DNA of 64,000 nucleotides, taken from Paraburkholderia bryophila (GTDB lineage: Bacteria > Pseudomonadota > Gammaproteobacteria > Burkholderiales > Burkholderiaceae). The notes beneath the pieces are model-generated. The model saw nothing but the letters and a program-made list of their open reading frames with translations, was not told the origin of the DNA and did no database searches. The translations under genes and the position numbers were made by a program. The DNA lies in assembly GCF_013409255.1 (NCBI RefSeq), contig NZ_JACCAS010000001.1:1922001-1986000 (forward strand), given 5' to 3'. This document shows, piece by piece, positions 17,990 through 30,352 of this stretch (within the stretch, counting starts at the first letter, position 1; every line of letters begins with the position of its first letter).

Positions 17990-19150
17990 TCAAACGCCCC
18001 CAATCTCCCGCCACTGCCCATCCGCCGTGCTGCTCGCAAGCATCGCATCGATAAACCGCAGCCCCGCCACACCGTCTTCCACCGTCGTCAGCAACAGGCT
18101 TTCCGCCGGCAGTGCGCGACCCGAGTCCAACGCTTCGATCTGCAACGCCGCGTCTTTATACAACTGCGCGAACGCTTCCAGATAGCCTTCAGGATGCCCC
18201 GCCGGCACACGCGTCGCATGCGCCGCGATCGCGCTTTTCACGCGCCCGCGCGTCAAACGCTCAGCCGAACCACCCAGCGGCGTGAACCACAGTTCATTCG
18301 GCTGTTCCTGATCGAAGGCAAGATTCGCCTTCGTTCCATACACCCGCAGACGCAACGCGTTCTCCGCGCCGCTCGCCACCTGACTCGCCCATAGCATGCC
18401 GCGCGCGCCGTTCGCATAGCGCAACATGGCCTGCACATGATCGTCGATGCGACGTCCCGGCACGAAGGTATGCACCTCCGCCGCGAGCGACGACGGCGTC
18501 ATCCCCATGACGAAAGCCGCCAGATGATACGCGTGCGTGCCGATATCGCCGAGGCAGCCTGCCGGACCCGCTAACGCAGGGTCCGTGCGCCAGCCGGCCT
18601 GCTTATTCGTGCCGCTCGTTTCGATCGGCTCCGCCAGCCAGTCTTGCGCGTATTCCACCTGCACCAAGCGCAATTCGCCGAGTTCGCCCGTGTCGATCAG
18701 TTCACGCGCGTAACGCACCATCGGATAGCCGGAATACGTATGCGTCAACGCAAACAGCTTGTTCTTTTCGCGCGCGAGTTTCGCCAGCGCCTCGCCTTCC
18801 GCCAGCGAAATCGCCAGCGGCTTGTCGCACACCACATGAATACCCGCTTCGAGAAACGCCGTCGCAACCGGCGCATGCAGATGATTCGGCGTGACGATCG
18901 CCACCGCGTCGATGCCATCGTCGCGGGCGGCTTCGGCGCGCGCCATCTCGCGCCAGTCGGCGTAGCTACGCGCGATGCCCGCCTCGGCGGCGCTGGCCTG
19001 CGCACGCTGCGGATCGGACGACAACGCACCCGCCACCAGTTCGAAGCGATCGTCGAGCCGCGCCGCGATCCGATGCACCGCGCCGATAAACGCGCCCTGC
19101 CCGCCGCCGACCATGCCCAACCTGAGCCTTCTTTGCGCCATTGATTTCAT
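17990..19150 (-). CDS. Gfo/Idh/MocA-family NAD(P)-dependent dehydrogenase
   Basis: Probable sugar or polyol dehydrogenase. The N-terminal Rossmann fold is marked by [17 protein letters not shown] (about residue 11), then [20 protein letters not shown] and the catalytic-lysine motif CDKPLA (family form EKP, about residue 112). [16 protein letters not shown] (about 205) supplies the conserved Asp/His pair of the C-terminal domain. Length 386 is normal. It is the last gene of the operon headed by lacI, 5 bases after a TIM-barrel isomerase; this pairing often converts a substrate through a 3-keto intermediate, so that route is a reasonable but unproven guess. Confidence 0.88.
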   Translation of the reverse strand: MKSMAQRRLRLGMVGGGQGAFIGAVHRIAARLDDRFELVAGALSSDPQRAQASAAEAGIARSYADWREMARAEAARDDGIDAVAIVTPNHLHAPVATAFLEAGIHVVCDKPLAISLAEGEALAKLAREKNKLFALTHTYSGYPMVRYARELIDTGELGELRLVQVEYAQDWLAEPIETSGTNKQAGWRTDPALAGPAGCLGDIGTHAYHLAAFVMGMTPSSLAAEVHTFVPGRRIDDHVQAMLRYANGARGMLWASQVASGAENALRLRVYGTKANLAFDQEQPNELWFTPLGGSAERLTRGRVKSAIAAHATRVPAGHPEGYLEAFAQLYKDAALQIEALDSGRALPAESLLLTTVEDGVAGLRFIDAMLASSTADGQWREIGGV

Positions 19151-19155
19151 CCCTG

Positions 19156-20205
19156 TCAGATACCCAGCACACGCTTCAACTGCGCCGCATCCACGCCACT
19201 CTCCGCGAAATCGTCAAACGCATGCTCCGCCACACGAATGATGTGCCGCCGGATAAACTCCGCGCCTTCACGCGCGCCATCATGCGGATGCTTCAATGCG
19301 CACTCCCATTCCAGCACCGCCCAGCCGGGAAAATCGTACTGCGCCATCTTCGAGAAGATCGCGCCGAAATCGATCTGCCCGTCGCCGAGCGACCTGAAGC
19401 GCCCCGCGCGTTCGACCCAGCCGCTATACCCGCCGTACACGCCTTGTTTGCCGTTCGGTCGAAACTCGGCGTCTTTCACATGGAACGCTTTAATCCGCTC
19501 GTGATAGATGTCGATAAACGCCAGATAGTCGAGTTGCTGTAAAACGAAATGGCTCGGGTCGTAAAGAATATTGGCCCGCGCGTGCTGTTTGACCGCATCG
19601 AGAAAACGCTCGAAGGTCACACCGTCGTGCAGATCTTCGCCGGGATGGAGTTCGTAGCACACGTCGACACCGGCGGCGTCGAACGCATCGAGAATCGGCG
19701 TCCAGCGGCGCGCGAGTTCATCGAACGCGGCTTCGACCAAACCCGTCGGACGCTGCGGCCACGGATACAGATAAGGCCACGCCAGCGCACCGGAAAACGA
19801 CACATGCGTGCTCAAGCCCAAACGCTGTGAAGCTTTCGCGGCCAGCTTCAGTTGCTCGATCGCCCATTGCGTGCGAGCTGCCGGATTGCCTCGCACTTGC
19901 GGCGCGGCAAACCCGTCGAACAACGCGTCATAAGCCGGATGCACCGCCACCAGTTGCCCTTGCAGATGCGTCGACAATTCGGTGATCGTCACGCCCGCGT
20001 TCTCCGCGGTCTCGCGCAATTCATCGCAATAGGCTTGGCTTGCCGCCGCCTGTTCGAGATCGATCAGACGCGGGTCGCACGGCACCTGAATACCTTTGAA
20101 GCCGAGACTCGCCGCCCACTCCGCGAGGTGCGCGAGATTGTCGAACGGCACCTCGTCGCCCATGAACTGGGCGAGAAAGATTGCCGGACCTTTGATGGTT
20201 TTCAT
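19156..20205 (-). CDS. Sugar phosphate isomerase/epimerase (xylose isomerase-like TIM barrel)
   Basis: 349-residue AP-endonuclease/xylose-isomerase-like TIM barrel. It starts MKTIKGPAIFLAQFMGDEVPF; metal-ligand candidates lie in CYELHPGEDLHDG (about residue 195), NILYDPSHFVLQQ and KAFHVKDAEFRPNG (about 255), with WECALKHPHDGAREGA near the end. The start at 20205 is chosen because a 25-codon extension runs over an intergenic hairpin. It lies 143 bases after the sugar-binding protein gene and 5 before the dehydrogenase. Substrate unknown; acts in the cytoplasm on the imported compound or its oxidised form. Confidence 0.88.
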   Translation of the reverse strand: MKTIKGPAIFLAQFMGDEVPFDNLAHLAEWAASLGFKGIQVPCDPRLIDLEQAAASQAYCDELRETAENAGVTITELSTHLQGQLVAVHPAYDALFDGFAAPQVRGNPAARTQWAIEQLKLAAKASQRLGLSTHVSFSGALAWPYLYPWPQRPTGLVEAAFDELARRWTPILDAFDAAGVDVCYELHPGEDLHDGVTFERFLDAVKQHARANILYDPSHFVLQQLDYLAFIDIYHERIKAFHVKDAEFRPNGKQGVYGGYSGWVERAGRFRSLGDGQIDFGAIFSKMAQYDFPGWAVLEWECALKHPHDGAREGAEFIRRHIIRVAEHAFDDFAESGVDAAQLKRVLGI

Positions 20206-20237
20206 CGTACGGTTCCTTGAACGGGAGCGCGCTAGCG

Positions 20238-20264
20238 TTGCCTTCGCCGCAGCGGCGAAGGCAA
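20238..20264 (-). other. Intercistronic hairpin in the sugar operon
   Basis: TTGCCTTCGCCG-CAG-CGGCGAAGGCAA is a perfect 12 bp stem with a 3-base loop between the binding-protein and isomerase genes. There is no U-run in the direction of transcription. Such hairpins commonly protect the 3' end of highly expressed binding-protein messages and reduce downstream expression. Confidence 0.6.
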
Positions 20265-20348
20265 GAGCAAAGCAAAGCAAAGCCGGCCAACACGCTCCAG
20301 ATGCTCAGGCCAACATCACACCGCCATCACGCTAACGTCAGCCCGGAT

Positions 20349-21311
20349 TCAAAACGGCGAGTCCGGAAAATAAAACTGCTGCGCGTTTTCCTTCGTGATC
20401 AGCACCGACGGAATGATCGTCGTGGCGGGCAACTTCTCGCCTTTCAGACGCGCCTCGGCGGTGAGCTTGATCGCGTCGTAGATGAATTTCGGCGAGTACG
20501 ACACGTCCGCCTTGATCATCGGCGCACCGTCCATCACGTTCTTCACCATGCCCTTCGAACCCGCGCCGCCGAATACGATCTTGATGTCCGTCCGCTTGGC
20601 CTGCTCGATCGCCTTCAGCACGCCGACCGCCATGTCGTCGTCAGCGGCCCAGACGGCGTCGATGTGCTTGAAGCGCGTCAGATAATCCTGCATCACCTTG
20701 AAAGCGTCGTCGCGATTCCAGTTCGCGTACTTCGCGTCGAGAATCTTCATCTCCGGATGGGTCTTGATCACGTCCGTGAACGCGGTCCAGCGCTCGTTGT
20801 CGAGCGTGGTCGGAATGCCGCGCAGCGCGACGATATTGCCTTTGCCGTCGAGCGCTTTCGCCAGATACTCGGCGGGAATCTTGCCGAACGCGGTGTTGTC
20901 GCCGGCCACGTACGCGTCCTGCGCGCTGGTGTCCGTCAGGCCGCGATCCACCACCGTCACATACACGCCTTTCTTCTTCACCTGCGCGACCGGCTGCGTG
21001 AGCGACGCCGATTCGAACGGAAAGATCACCAGCGCGTTGATCTTGTTCACCGTCACCAGATCCTGCAACTGGTTCGCCTGCTCCGGTGAGCCGGCAGCCG
21101 TCTTCACGATGATCTTGAGATCGGGATGCGCTTTCTCCAGATCGGTCTTCGCCTTGTTCGCCCACCAGACGATGCCGCCCGTGAAGCCGTGATCGGCCGT
21201 CGGAATCGCGACGCCGAGTATGACTTTGTCGTCGGCGCGCGCCATGCCCGCCGTGCCCAGTATCCCCAACGCCAGCACGCCGGCGCCGACCGCTCGAATG
21301 ACCTGTTTCAT
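20349..21311 (-). CDS. Ribose-type sugar ABC substrate-binding protein
   Basis: Periplasmic binding protein of the RbsB/Peripla_BP_4 family. It starts [19 protein letters not shown] with a Sec signal peptide cleaved near [10 protein letters not shown]. Ligand-contact regions are suggested by [15 protein letters not shown] (near mature N-terminus), [20 protein letters not shown] (hinge) and [12 protein letters not shown]. The 320-residue length is typical. The frame is open far upstream, but the signal peptide fixes the start at 21311, 80 bases after the permease. It delivers a sugar or polyol to the linked permease and ATPase. Confidence 0.92.
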   Translation of the reverse strand: MKQVIRAVGAGVLALGILGTAGMARADDKVILGVAIPTADHGFTGGIVWWANKAKTDLEKAHPDLKIIVKTAAGSPEQANQLQDLVTVNKINALVIFPFESASLTQPVAQVKKKGVYVTVVDRGLTDTSAQDAYVAGDNTAFGKIPAEYLAKALDGKGNIVALRGIPTTLDNERWTAFTDVIKTHPEMKILDAKYANWNRDDAFKVMQDYLTRFKHIDAVWAADDDMAVGVLKAIEQAKRTDIKIVFGGAGSKGMVKNVMDGAPMIKADVSYSPKFIYDAIKLTAEARLKGEKLPATTIIPSVLITKENAQQFYFPDSPF

Positions 21312-21391
21312 GGTTGTGTCTCCAATGTCGATGAGGCGTTCGTGCGCCCCGATTCTCGAACCTGCCGTCGTGCCCAAGTGAAACGCTAAAG

Positions 21392-22385
21392 CTATCTCCG
21401 TCCGCGCTGCACGAACGCGACGAAAATAATCACCACGCCCTGCACCGCCGCGTTCAGATACACGCTGATGATGCTGGTGAGATTCAGAATATTGGCAATC
21501 ACCGACAGCAGGATCGCGCCGATCACCGTGCCGACCACGCGTCCTTCGCCGCCCTTGAGCGCGGTGCCGCCGACCACGACCGAAGCGATCGCTTCGAGCT
21601 CCCACAACAATCCGGTGGTCGGCGTGGCCGACCCGAGCCGCGGCACATAGAGCACAGTCGCCACGCCCACGCAAATACCGAGCAGCACATACGTCACGAT
21701 CTTCACGGTATCGACGCGAATCGCCGCGTAGCGCGCGACCTGTTCATTGGAGCCGATCGCCTGCACGTGACGACCAAACGCGGTGCGATTGAGAATCAGC
21801 GCGCCGCCGGCGGCCACTACGAGAAAAACCCAGATCGGCACCGGCACACCGAACAGGCTCGCGTAATAGACCGGGCCATACAGATCGGACAGCGAGTTAT
21901 CCAGCGTCAACGCGCCGCCATCGGCGAGCCACGTCAGCACCGCGCGAAAAATCCCCAACGTGCCCAACGTGACGATGAACGGTTCGATCCGTCCTTTGGT
22001 AATCAGCAAGCCATGCGCGCAGCCGAACAGGCCACCGAGCACCAGCGCGAACACGATCCCGAGCGTGAGAATCAGCATAGGCGGGAGCGACTGTCCGCCG
22101 ACGCCCGCCGCGAGCGCGTTCATCAGCCAGATCATGCTGCCGGCGATCAGCGCGGCCATCGACCCCACCGACAGATCGATGCCGCCCGAAATGATCACGA
22201 AGGTCATGCCGACCGCGATGATGCCGATGAACGACGTGCGCGTGAGCACGTTCATCAGATTGTCGAGCGTGGCGAAATCGCGATTGAGCAGCGTGCCGAC
22301 AATGCACAGCAGAATCAGCCCGACGAGCGGCCCGAGCGCATACAGTCGATGCGCGAAGCGCAGCGCGCGGCCGGATTGCACGGCT

Positions 22386-22405
<20 letters not shown>
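21392..22405 (-). CDS. Ribose-type sugar ABC permease
   Basis: Inner-membrane permease of the RbsC/AraH family, 337 residues, eight to ten helices. The family signature is seen in [20 protein letters not shown] (about residue 75) and in [22 protein letters not shown] (about 265). Its start overlaps the ATPase stop by 20 bases, so the two are translationally coupled. Works as a homodimer with the ATPase and the periplasmic binding protein. Confidence 0.93.
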
Positions 22406-23875
<1,470 letters not shown>

Positions 23876-23879
<4 letters not shown>

Positions 23880-24979
23880 GCGCTCCCGCGAATCACGAGT
23901 CGGTGCGGCAGCAGCACGCCGGGCACGTTCGCCAACGGATTGGCGAGCCGCTGCAGCAACAGCCGCGCGGCGGTCTCGCCCAACTCACGCATGGGCTGCG
24001 CGATCGTGGTGAGCGGCGGGTCGATCTGCGCGGCCAGCGAGATATCGTCGAAACCGACCACGGCGACATCGTCCGGCACCCGCTTGCCGACGCTGCGCAA
24101 ACCGTGGATCACGCCGATCGCGAGCGTGTCCGACACCGCGAATATCGCGCTGGGCGCGTGCGGCGGCAACATCAGCGTGGCCGCGGCGGAGGCGCCCGCT
24201 TCGTAGTCGAGACTATTCAGGTTCATGCACCAGCGCTCGTCGGGCGTGATGCCGGCTTCGGTCAATGCGTCGAGATAGCCTTGCTGACGCTGCCGCGCGT
24301 ACAGATAGTCGACGTCGGAATTGATCAGGCCGATGCGCTCGTGGCCGCGCGACAGCAGGTACCGCACGGCGTCGCCCGCGGCGCGGTAATTGTCGATGCC
24401 CACGTACGGCACGCCCATCGCCGGATCGAACTCGCAGCACGCGACCCAAGGCAGCGCGCTACTTGCCTCGCCGAGCGCCTGCTGGATAGTCGCCGGATCG
24501 AGGCAGATCGCACCGTCCGCGCGACGCCGCCGCAGCAGATCGAAGTAGCTGCGCTCGCGGCCCGGATCGGCGCCGGTGTCGCACAACAGCATGAAGTAGC
24601 CGTGCTGACGCGCCACGCTGTCGATGCCGCGCACGATCTCCGCGTAAAACGGATTGCCGACGTCAGGCACCATGGTCAGCAGCAGACGGCTTTCGGCGGT
24701 GCGCAGATTGCGCGCGAGTTCGTTGACGCGGTAGCCGCTCGCGTCGATGGCGGCGAGAACTTTGTCGCGGGTCGCGGGCCGCACGTTCTGGTGACCGTTC
24801 AGCACGCGCGACACCGTGGCCACCGACACCCCCGCCTGTTCCGCGACGCCGGCAATGGACAGGCCCTCGGCCGTGCCACGCGAGGGCTGAGCGCCAGGCT
24901 GGTTGTTGGGCTGGGCATCGGGCTGGGAACGCGCGCCGGATAACCCGGCACGGGCCACTTTGGACGACGGTTTGGACAA
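23876..24979 (-). CDS. LacI-family transcriptional repressor
   Basis: Local regulator of the sugar operon, first in the transcription unit and therefore autoregulated. The DNA-binding head SIAGVAEQAGVSVATVSRVL (about residues 41-60) with the hinge SGYRVNELARNLR precedes a periplasmic-binding-protein-like effector domain. The Pro/Gln/Ser-rich leader of about 35 residues before the helix-turn-helix is unusual. The start is uncertain: TTG at 24979 has AGGCGAG at a fair distance upstream, but GTG codon 8 or a later codon nearer the head would also give a complete protein. A perfect palindrome 15 bases upstream is its likely operator. Confidence 0.9.
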
Positions 24980-25296
24980 GTGAACTCGCCTGCAAAATGT
25001 AATCGATTACATTTTTGCGCGATGAAGGCCGGAATCGCAAGGTCGGATCGCTAGGGATTAACACGGGGTCGCTGGGTTTCGGCGCGGTAACGATCAGGCG
25101 ACAAGGAGGCGCCCGCTGCGCTTGCGCGCGCCTGTCGCGCGGGCCCGGCGCCCTGCCCGCGGCGGCACGTTTTGACGCCGCCATTTGGTACAATCCCGCA
25201 GTTACCCTGCCGTGGCCCGCATCGTGAGCGATGCCTCCAGGCCGCCGGTCAGCGGGCAAACCGCCAAACTCGCCCACCCATACTGCCGAATCCACC
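24980..25296. other. Divergent region between lacI operon and PIMT gene
   Basis: 317 bases without a gene. The left end carries the LacI operator. On the right, TGGTACAAT at 25186-25194 resembles an extended -10 element for the methyltransferase gene; no good -35 accompanies it. The middle part is GC-rich and shows nothing recognisable. Confidence 0.5.
24994..25015. promoter_or_regulatory. LacI-type operator palindrome
   Basis: A perfect 22 bp palindrome centred on TGTAATCGATTACA and flanked by AAAA/TTTT. The central CG step and symmetric half sites are typical of LacI-family operators. It lies 15 bases before the lacI start, so binding would block transcription of the whole operon. Confidence 0.8.
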
Positions 25297-25950
25297 ATGA
25301 ACATCGAGCAAGCGCGTTTCAACATGATCGAACAGCAGATCCGCCCCTGGGAAGTGCTCGACCAGGACGTGCTGAATCTGCTCTCGATCGTCAAGCGTGA
25401 ACATTTCGTCCCCACCGTGTACCGCGATCTGGCCTTCGTCGACTTCGAAGTGCCGCTGCCGGCCGGCCAGCACATGCTGGCGCCGCGCGTCGAAGCGCGC
25501 GTGCTGCAGGAACTGGCGGTGAAGAAGCACGAAAGCGTGCTCGAAATCGGCGCCGGCTCGGGTTACATGGCGGCACTGCTCGCGCATCGCGCGCAGCACG
25601 TGCTGACGGTGGATATCGAACCGGAACTGGCCGAACTGGCCAAGGCCAACCTGATCGCCAACGGCGTGCTGAACGCCGAAGTCGCCACCGGCGACGCGTC
25701 GCGCGGCTGGGCCAACGCCGCGCCGTACGACGTGATCTGCGTGTCGGGCGGCCTGCCGGTGCTGCCGCAGGAAATTCTCGAACACCTGAAGATCGGCGGC
25801 CGCCTCGCGGCGTTCGTCGGCACCGCGCCGGTCATGAAGGCGCAGGTCATCACGCGTATCGACGAGAAGCAATATCGTATTGCCGATGTCTTCGAAACGT
25901 ATGTCGAGCCGCTGACCAACGCCGTGCAGCCGCCGCGTTTCAAGTTCTGA
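25297..25950 (+). CDS. Protein-L-isoaspartate O-methyltransferase family protein
   Basis: 217-residue SAM-dependent methyltransferase of the PIMT family, which repairs isoaspartyl residues in aged proteins or, in some relatives, methylates other substrates. MNIEQARFNMIEQQIRPW opens the protein, QHMLAPRVEARVLQEL is the family region before the SAM motif I VLEIGAGSGYMAALLA (about residue 77), and PYDVICVSGG is a further core motif. Start chosen at the conserved MNIEQARF; a frame 22 codons longer lacks support. A rhodanese and a TolC-type gene follow; this trio is common in Burkholderiaceae and suggests a stress or envelope role. Confidence 0.88.
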   Translation: MNIEQARFNMIEQQIRPWEVLDQDVLNLLSIVKREHFVPTVYRDLAFVDFEVPLPAGQHMLAPRVEARVLQELAVKKHESVLEIGAGSGYMAALLAHRAQHVLTVDIEPELAELAKANLIANGVLNAEVATGDASRGWANAAPYDVICVSGGLPVLPQEILEHLKIGGRLAAFVGTAPVMKAQVITRIDEKQYRIADVFETYVEPLTNAVQPPRFKF

Positions 25951-26050
25951 TTCACCTGGCCTGGCCGCTCGTCGGCCGGCAGGCTCGAATCACGTGCATT
26001 GATACGGACGGCCGGCATGGCCGCCGTCCTCTGAACCGGAAGTCCCGCTG

Positions 26051-26374
26051 ATGCAAAATCTGACCGCTCCCGCGCTCGCCGAATGGCTCGCCGACACATC
26101 GCGCCCCGCGCCCGTGCTGCTCGACGTGCGCGAACCGTGGGAAATCCAGACGGCCTCGCTGGCCGGCGCCGTGTCGATCCCGATGCGTGAGATTCCCGCC
26201 CGCAGCGAAGAACTCGACGACGACGCGCAAATCGTCTGCGTCTGCCATCACGGCGCGCGCAGCGCCCAGGTCGCGATGTTCCTAGAATCGCGCGGCCATG
26301 CCAACGTGTTCAATCTGCAAGGCGGAATCGACGCGTGGTCGCGTCAGGTCGATCCGTCGGTTCCCACCTACTGA
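26051..26374 (+). CDS. Single-domain rhodanese (sulfurtransferase)
   Basis: 107-residue rhodanese domain. The active-site loop is CHHGAR with the catalytic Cys65; LLDVREPWE (about residue 23) and FNLQGGIDAW (about 87) are the other signatures. Cytoplasmic, no signal peptide. It would bind a persulfide and pass sulfane sulfur to an acceptor; the loop residues do not define the substrate. It lies 100 bases after the methyltransferase gene and 13 before the channel gene, probably one transcript. Confidence 0.93.
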   Translation: MQNLTAPALAEWLADTSRPAPVLLDVREPWEIQTASLAGAVSIPMREIPARSEELDDDAQIVCVCHHGARSAQVAMFLESRGHANVFNLQGGIDAWSRQVDPSVPTY

Positions 26375-26387
26375 GCCCACTGCCGCG

Positions 26388-27926
26388 ATGATGCGCCTCC
26401 GGGTGCCGGTCTTCGCGGCCGCTCTGGCGCTGGCCGGCACGCTGCACACGCTGACCGCACACGCCGTCGGCCTTTCCCAACTCTACGACGAAGCGCTCTC
26501 CAGCGACGCGCAACTGCAAAGCGCGCGCGCCGCCCTCGCTGCCAACAGCGAAGAGTTGCCGCTCGCGCGCGCCAAACTGTTGCCGCAGGTCTCGGCGTCG
26601 CTGTCCGCGAACCGCCAGAGCACGGACTTCGGCGGCGGCTTCCCGTCTTCGTACGGCAATAGCAACGGCTATACGATCTCGCTCACGCAACCGCTGATTC
26701 ATGTGGACAGCTGGTACGGCTTTGCCCAGGGCAAGCTCGCGGTGGAGTCGGCGCAGGCCTCGTTCGCGCAGGCTCGCCAGGATCTGATCGTGCGGCTCGG
26801 CCAGGCGTATTTCGACGCGCTGTCCGCGCAGGACAGCCTCGCGATCGCGCGTTCGCAGAAGGCGTCGATCGCGCAGCAGCTCGAATCGGCCAAGCGCTCG
26901 TTCGAAGTCGGCAACACCACGATCACCGATACCAACGAAGCGCAGGCCAAATACGATCAGGCCATCTCGCAGGAAATCGCCGCGCAGAACGATCTCGCGG
27001 TGAAGCTGGCGGCGTTGCAGCAGATCGTCGGGCACCCGGTCGAGAAGGTCGACGGGCTGGTTGCCGGCGCGCCGCTCCCGCCGCCGGTGCCCGCCGACAT
27101 CAACCAGTGGACCGACACCGCCAGCGACGCCAACTACCAGGTCGTCATCAAGCAGATCGCGCTGTCCACCGCGCAACGCGAAACCTCCAAGGCCAAGGCC
27201 GGCCATCTGCCGACCGTCGATCTGGTCGCGAGCCGCTCGCGCAGCAGCCTCGGCGCGGCCGGGGCGGGCAACTTCGGCGGGAACTTCGGCGGCGGCTTCG
27301 GCAGCGGCGCCGAGACGCCCACGGCCGGCACGCCGGCGCTGGCCGCGGAATTGGGTAATCTGGGTTCGTCGTACACGAACAGCACGATCGGCGTGCAGGT
27401 CACGATTCCGCTCTTTGCCGGCGGCGCGACGCAAAGCCGCGTGCGTCAAACGCTCGCACTCGAAGACCAGGCGGCCGCCGATCTCGATACCGCGCGGCGC
27501 AATGCCGCGCTGTCCGCGCGCCAGGCGTTTCTCGGCGTGGTGAGCGGACTCGCGCAAGTGCGCGCGTTGCAGACCGCCGAGCGTTCGGCGAACACGTCGC
27601 TCGAATCGAATCTGCTGGGTTATCAAGTGGGCGTGCGGATCAATATCGACGTGCTCAACGCGCAGGATCAGTTGTTCTCCGCTCGGCGCGATCTGGCGAA
27701 GGCGCGTTACGACACGCTGATCAATAGTCTCAAGCTGAAGGCTTCGACGGCGGATCTCACCGATCAGAACGTACTGCAATTGAGCGCGCTGCTGTCGCCG
27801 GTCGATGACGGTGCGTTGACCGCTTTGCCCAAGGTGCCGACGGTGCCGCACCCAGGCGTCGCGGCGAAAGGCGCGGCCGGGAAGTTGGGGCGGCGGGCGA
27901 TGCCGCATGCGGCGGAGTCGCAGTAG
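26388..27926 (+). CDS. tolC: TolC-family outer membrane efflux channel
   Basis: Outer-membrane component of tripartite efflux or type I secretion. A signal peptide ends near TAHA-VGLSQ (about residue 25). Two repeats of the OEP coiled-coil/beta domain are visible: LYDEALSSDAQLQSARAAL (about 29) to VDGLVAGAPLP and a second half with QVTIPLFAGGATQSRVRQ (about 350) to VGVRINIDVLNAQDQLFSAR (about 425). Between them lies a Gly-rich insertion (NFGGNFGGGFGSG, about 305-317). 512 residues, somewhat longer than E. coli TolC. Start at 26388; another ATG follows directly. Confidence 0.9.
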   Translation: MMRLRVPVFAAALALAGTLHTLTAHAVGLSQLYDEALSSDAQLQSARAALAANSEELPLARAKLLPQVSASLSANRQSTDFGGGFPSSYGNSNGYTISLTQPLIHVDSWYGFAQGKLAVESAQASFAQARQDLIVRLGQAYFDALSAQDSLAIARSQKASIAQQLESAKRSFEVGNTTITDTNEAQAKYDQAISQEIAAQNDLAVKLAALQQIVGHPVEKVDGLVAGAPLPPPVPADINQWTDTASDANYQVVIKQIALSTAQRETSKAKAGHLPTVDLVASRSRSSLGAAGAGNFGGNFGGGFGSGAETPTAGTPALAAELGNLGSSYTNSTIGVQVTIPLFAGGATQSRVRQTLALEDQAAADLDTARRNAALSARQAFLGVVSGLAQVRALQTAERSANTSLESNLLGYQVGVRINIDVLNAQDQLFSARRDLAKARYDTLINSLKLKASTADLTDQNVLQLSALLSPVDDGALTALPKVPTVPHPGVAAKGAAGKLGRRAMPHAAESQ

Positions 27927-28039
27927 GAGGCGGTGAGCCTGCCATTGCACCGATTCGTACATTCATTTCGGAATTTTCGTACGGTTTCCTGACCTTTGCG
28001 CAGGCACCATGCTTCGACCTTTTTTGGGAGAGCATGGTA

Positions 28040-28494
28040 ATGAAACTTGTGAAGGCCGCGCTCGCGGCCTCGGCCTTCTGGCCTTTGGCGTCTTACGCCG
28101 TGCTGGGCGGTTCGCCCGGCGCAAACACCGGCGTGACCGCTCGGTCGATGCTGCAAGCCGCGGCGCCTCGCAACGCCTCCGCGGCCGCCGCGTCTTACAC
28201 GATGCGCGAATCCGAAGACGCCGACGGCGTGACGATCCACGAATACGCGCTGCCTACCAACGTGGTGTTCGCGGTGAGCTGGCAAGGTCCGGTGCGGCCG
28301 GACATGCGTGCGCTGCTTGGCAGTTACTTTCCCAACTTTGCGAATGGCGGCGCTAGCCAGACGCGAGGCGCGGGTCCGATGGTCGAACACAGCGGCGATT
28401 TTCATCTCGAATCGGCTGGCCGCGCGGGCCACTTCTTCGGCAAGGCGTATTTACCCCGCCTCGTTCCCGCCAACGTCCGCGTGGATCAACTGCC

Positions 28495-28498
<4 letters not shown>
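28040..28498 (+). CDS. DUF2844 exported protein
   Basis: 152-residue DUF2844 protein with an N-terminal signal peptide (MKLVKAALAASAFWPLASYA). The mature part contains YTMRESEDADGVTIHEYALPTN and VVFAVSWQGPVRPDMRALLG, the conserved block of this family. Function unknown. I chose the ATG at 28040 because GGGAG lies 9 bases upstream; the ATG at 28034 would be only 3 bases from it. It overlaps the DUF3443 gene by four bases, and the two families travel together in Burkholderiaceae, so they probably act together in the periplasm or outer membrane. Confidence 0.85.
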
Positions 28499-29952
<1,454 letters not shown>

Positions 29953-29982
29953 TCCGACGCGGCACGTCCCGTCGAGCCCTAC

Positions 29983-30017
29983 AAAAAGGCCAGCGCCGTA
30001 AAGCGCTGGCCTTTTTT
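29983..30017 (+). terminator. Rho-independent terminator after DUF3443
   Basis: AAGGCCAGCGC-CGTAAA-GCGCTGGCCTT is an 11 bp perfect stem followed by TTTTTT and preceded by a run of A, so it could work in both directions. It lies 30 bases after the DUF3443 stop. Confidence 0.92.
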
Positions 30018-30352
30018 CATACGGGCAAGACGACTGTTACATGCACAACGGCGCAGCGGCCATGCACCGCCGACGCCCGCTGGCGGATACGCACGCTTCG
30101 TCGCGGCGCGACACGCACCCGAACGAGGCGCGGATAGCGATCGTGCACCAGTATTGCGCCGCATCCCACGTTCATTACGCATAACTGACTGCCGTCGCAG
30201 CCACGCTGCAGCGCGCAAACCGCGAAGCACAAGTCGAAATTACAGCATGGCATGTGGCTTGCAGTACACAAGCGGCAAGTCATGCGGGATAAGCCCTGCT
30301 GGCTGAAATCGACGCCCATAAACAGTCACCATCAAATGGCAAGGGGATACAC
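30018..30352. other. Upstream control region of the urea transporter operon
   Basis: 335 bases without a gene. It contains the sigma-54 promoter at 30248-30263 and, about 100 bases before it, TGCACC-N5-TGCGCC (30144-30160), a weak match to the NtrC enhancer pattern. The urtA ribosome binding site AAGGGG lies just before the start. Confidence 0.6.
30248..30263 (+). promoter_or_regulatory. Sigma-54 promoter upstream of urtA
   Basis: TGGCATGTGGCTTGCA has the invariant GG and GC of -24/-12 promoters exactly ten bases apart and fits TGGCAYR-N4-TTGCW. It lies 90 bases before the urtA start. Sigma-54 promoters of urea genes are usually activated by NtrC in nitrogen limitation. Confidence 0.82.

Noticed and set aside
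20349..21674. Long N-terminal extension of the sugar-binding protein
   Set aside because: The extension runs antisense through the permease gene region in another frame and would bury the signal peptide that starts at 21311.
30144..30160. Firm NtrC site call
   Set aside because: Only one half site is good; kept as a weak candidate inside the control-region entry rather than as a separate feature.
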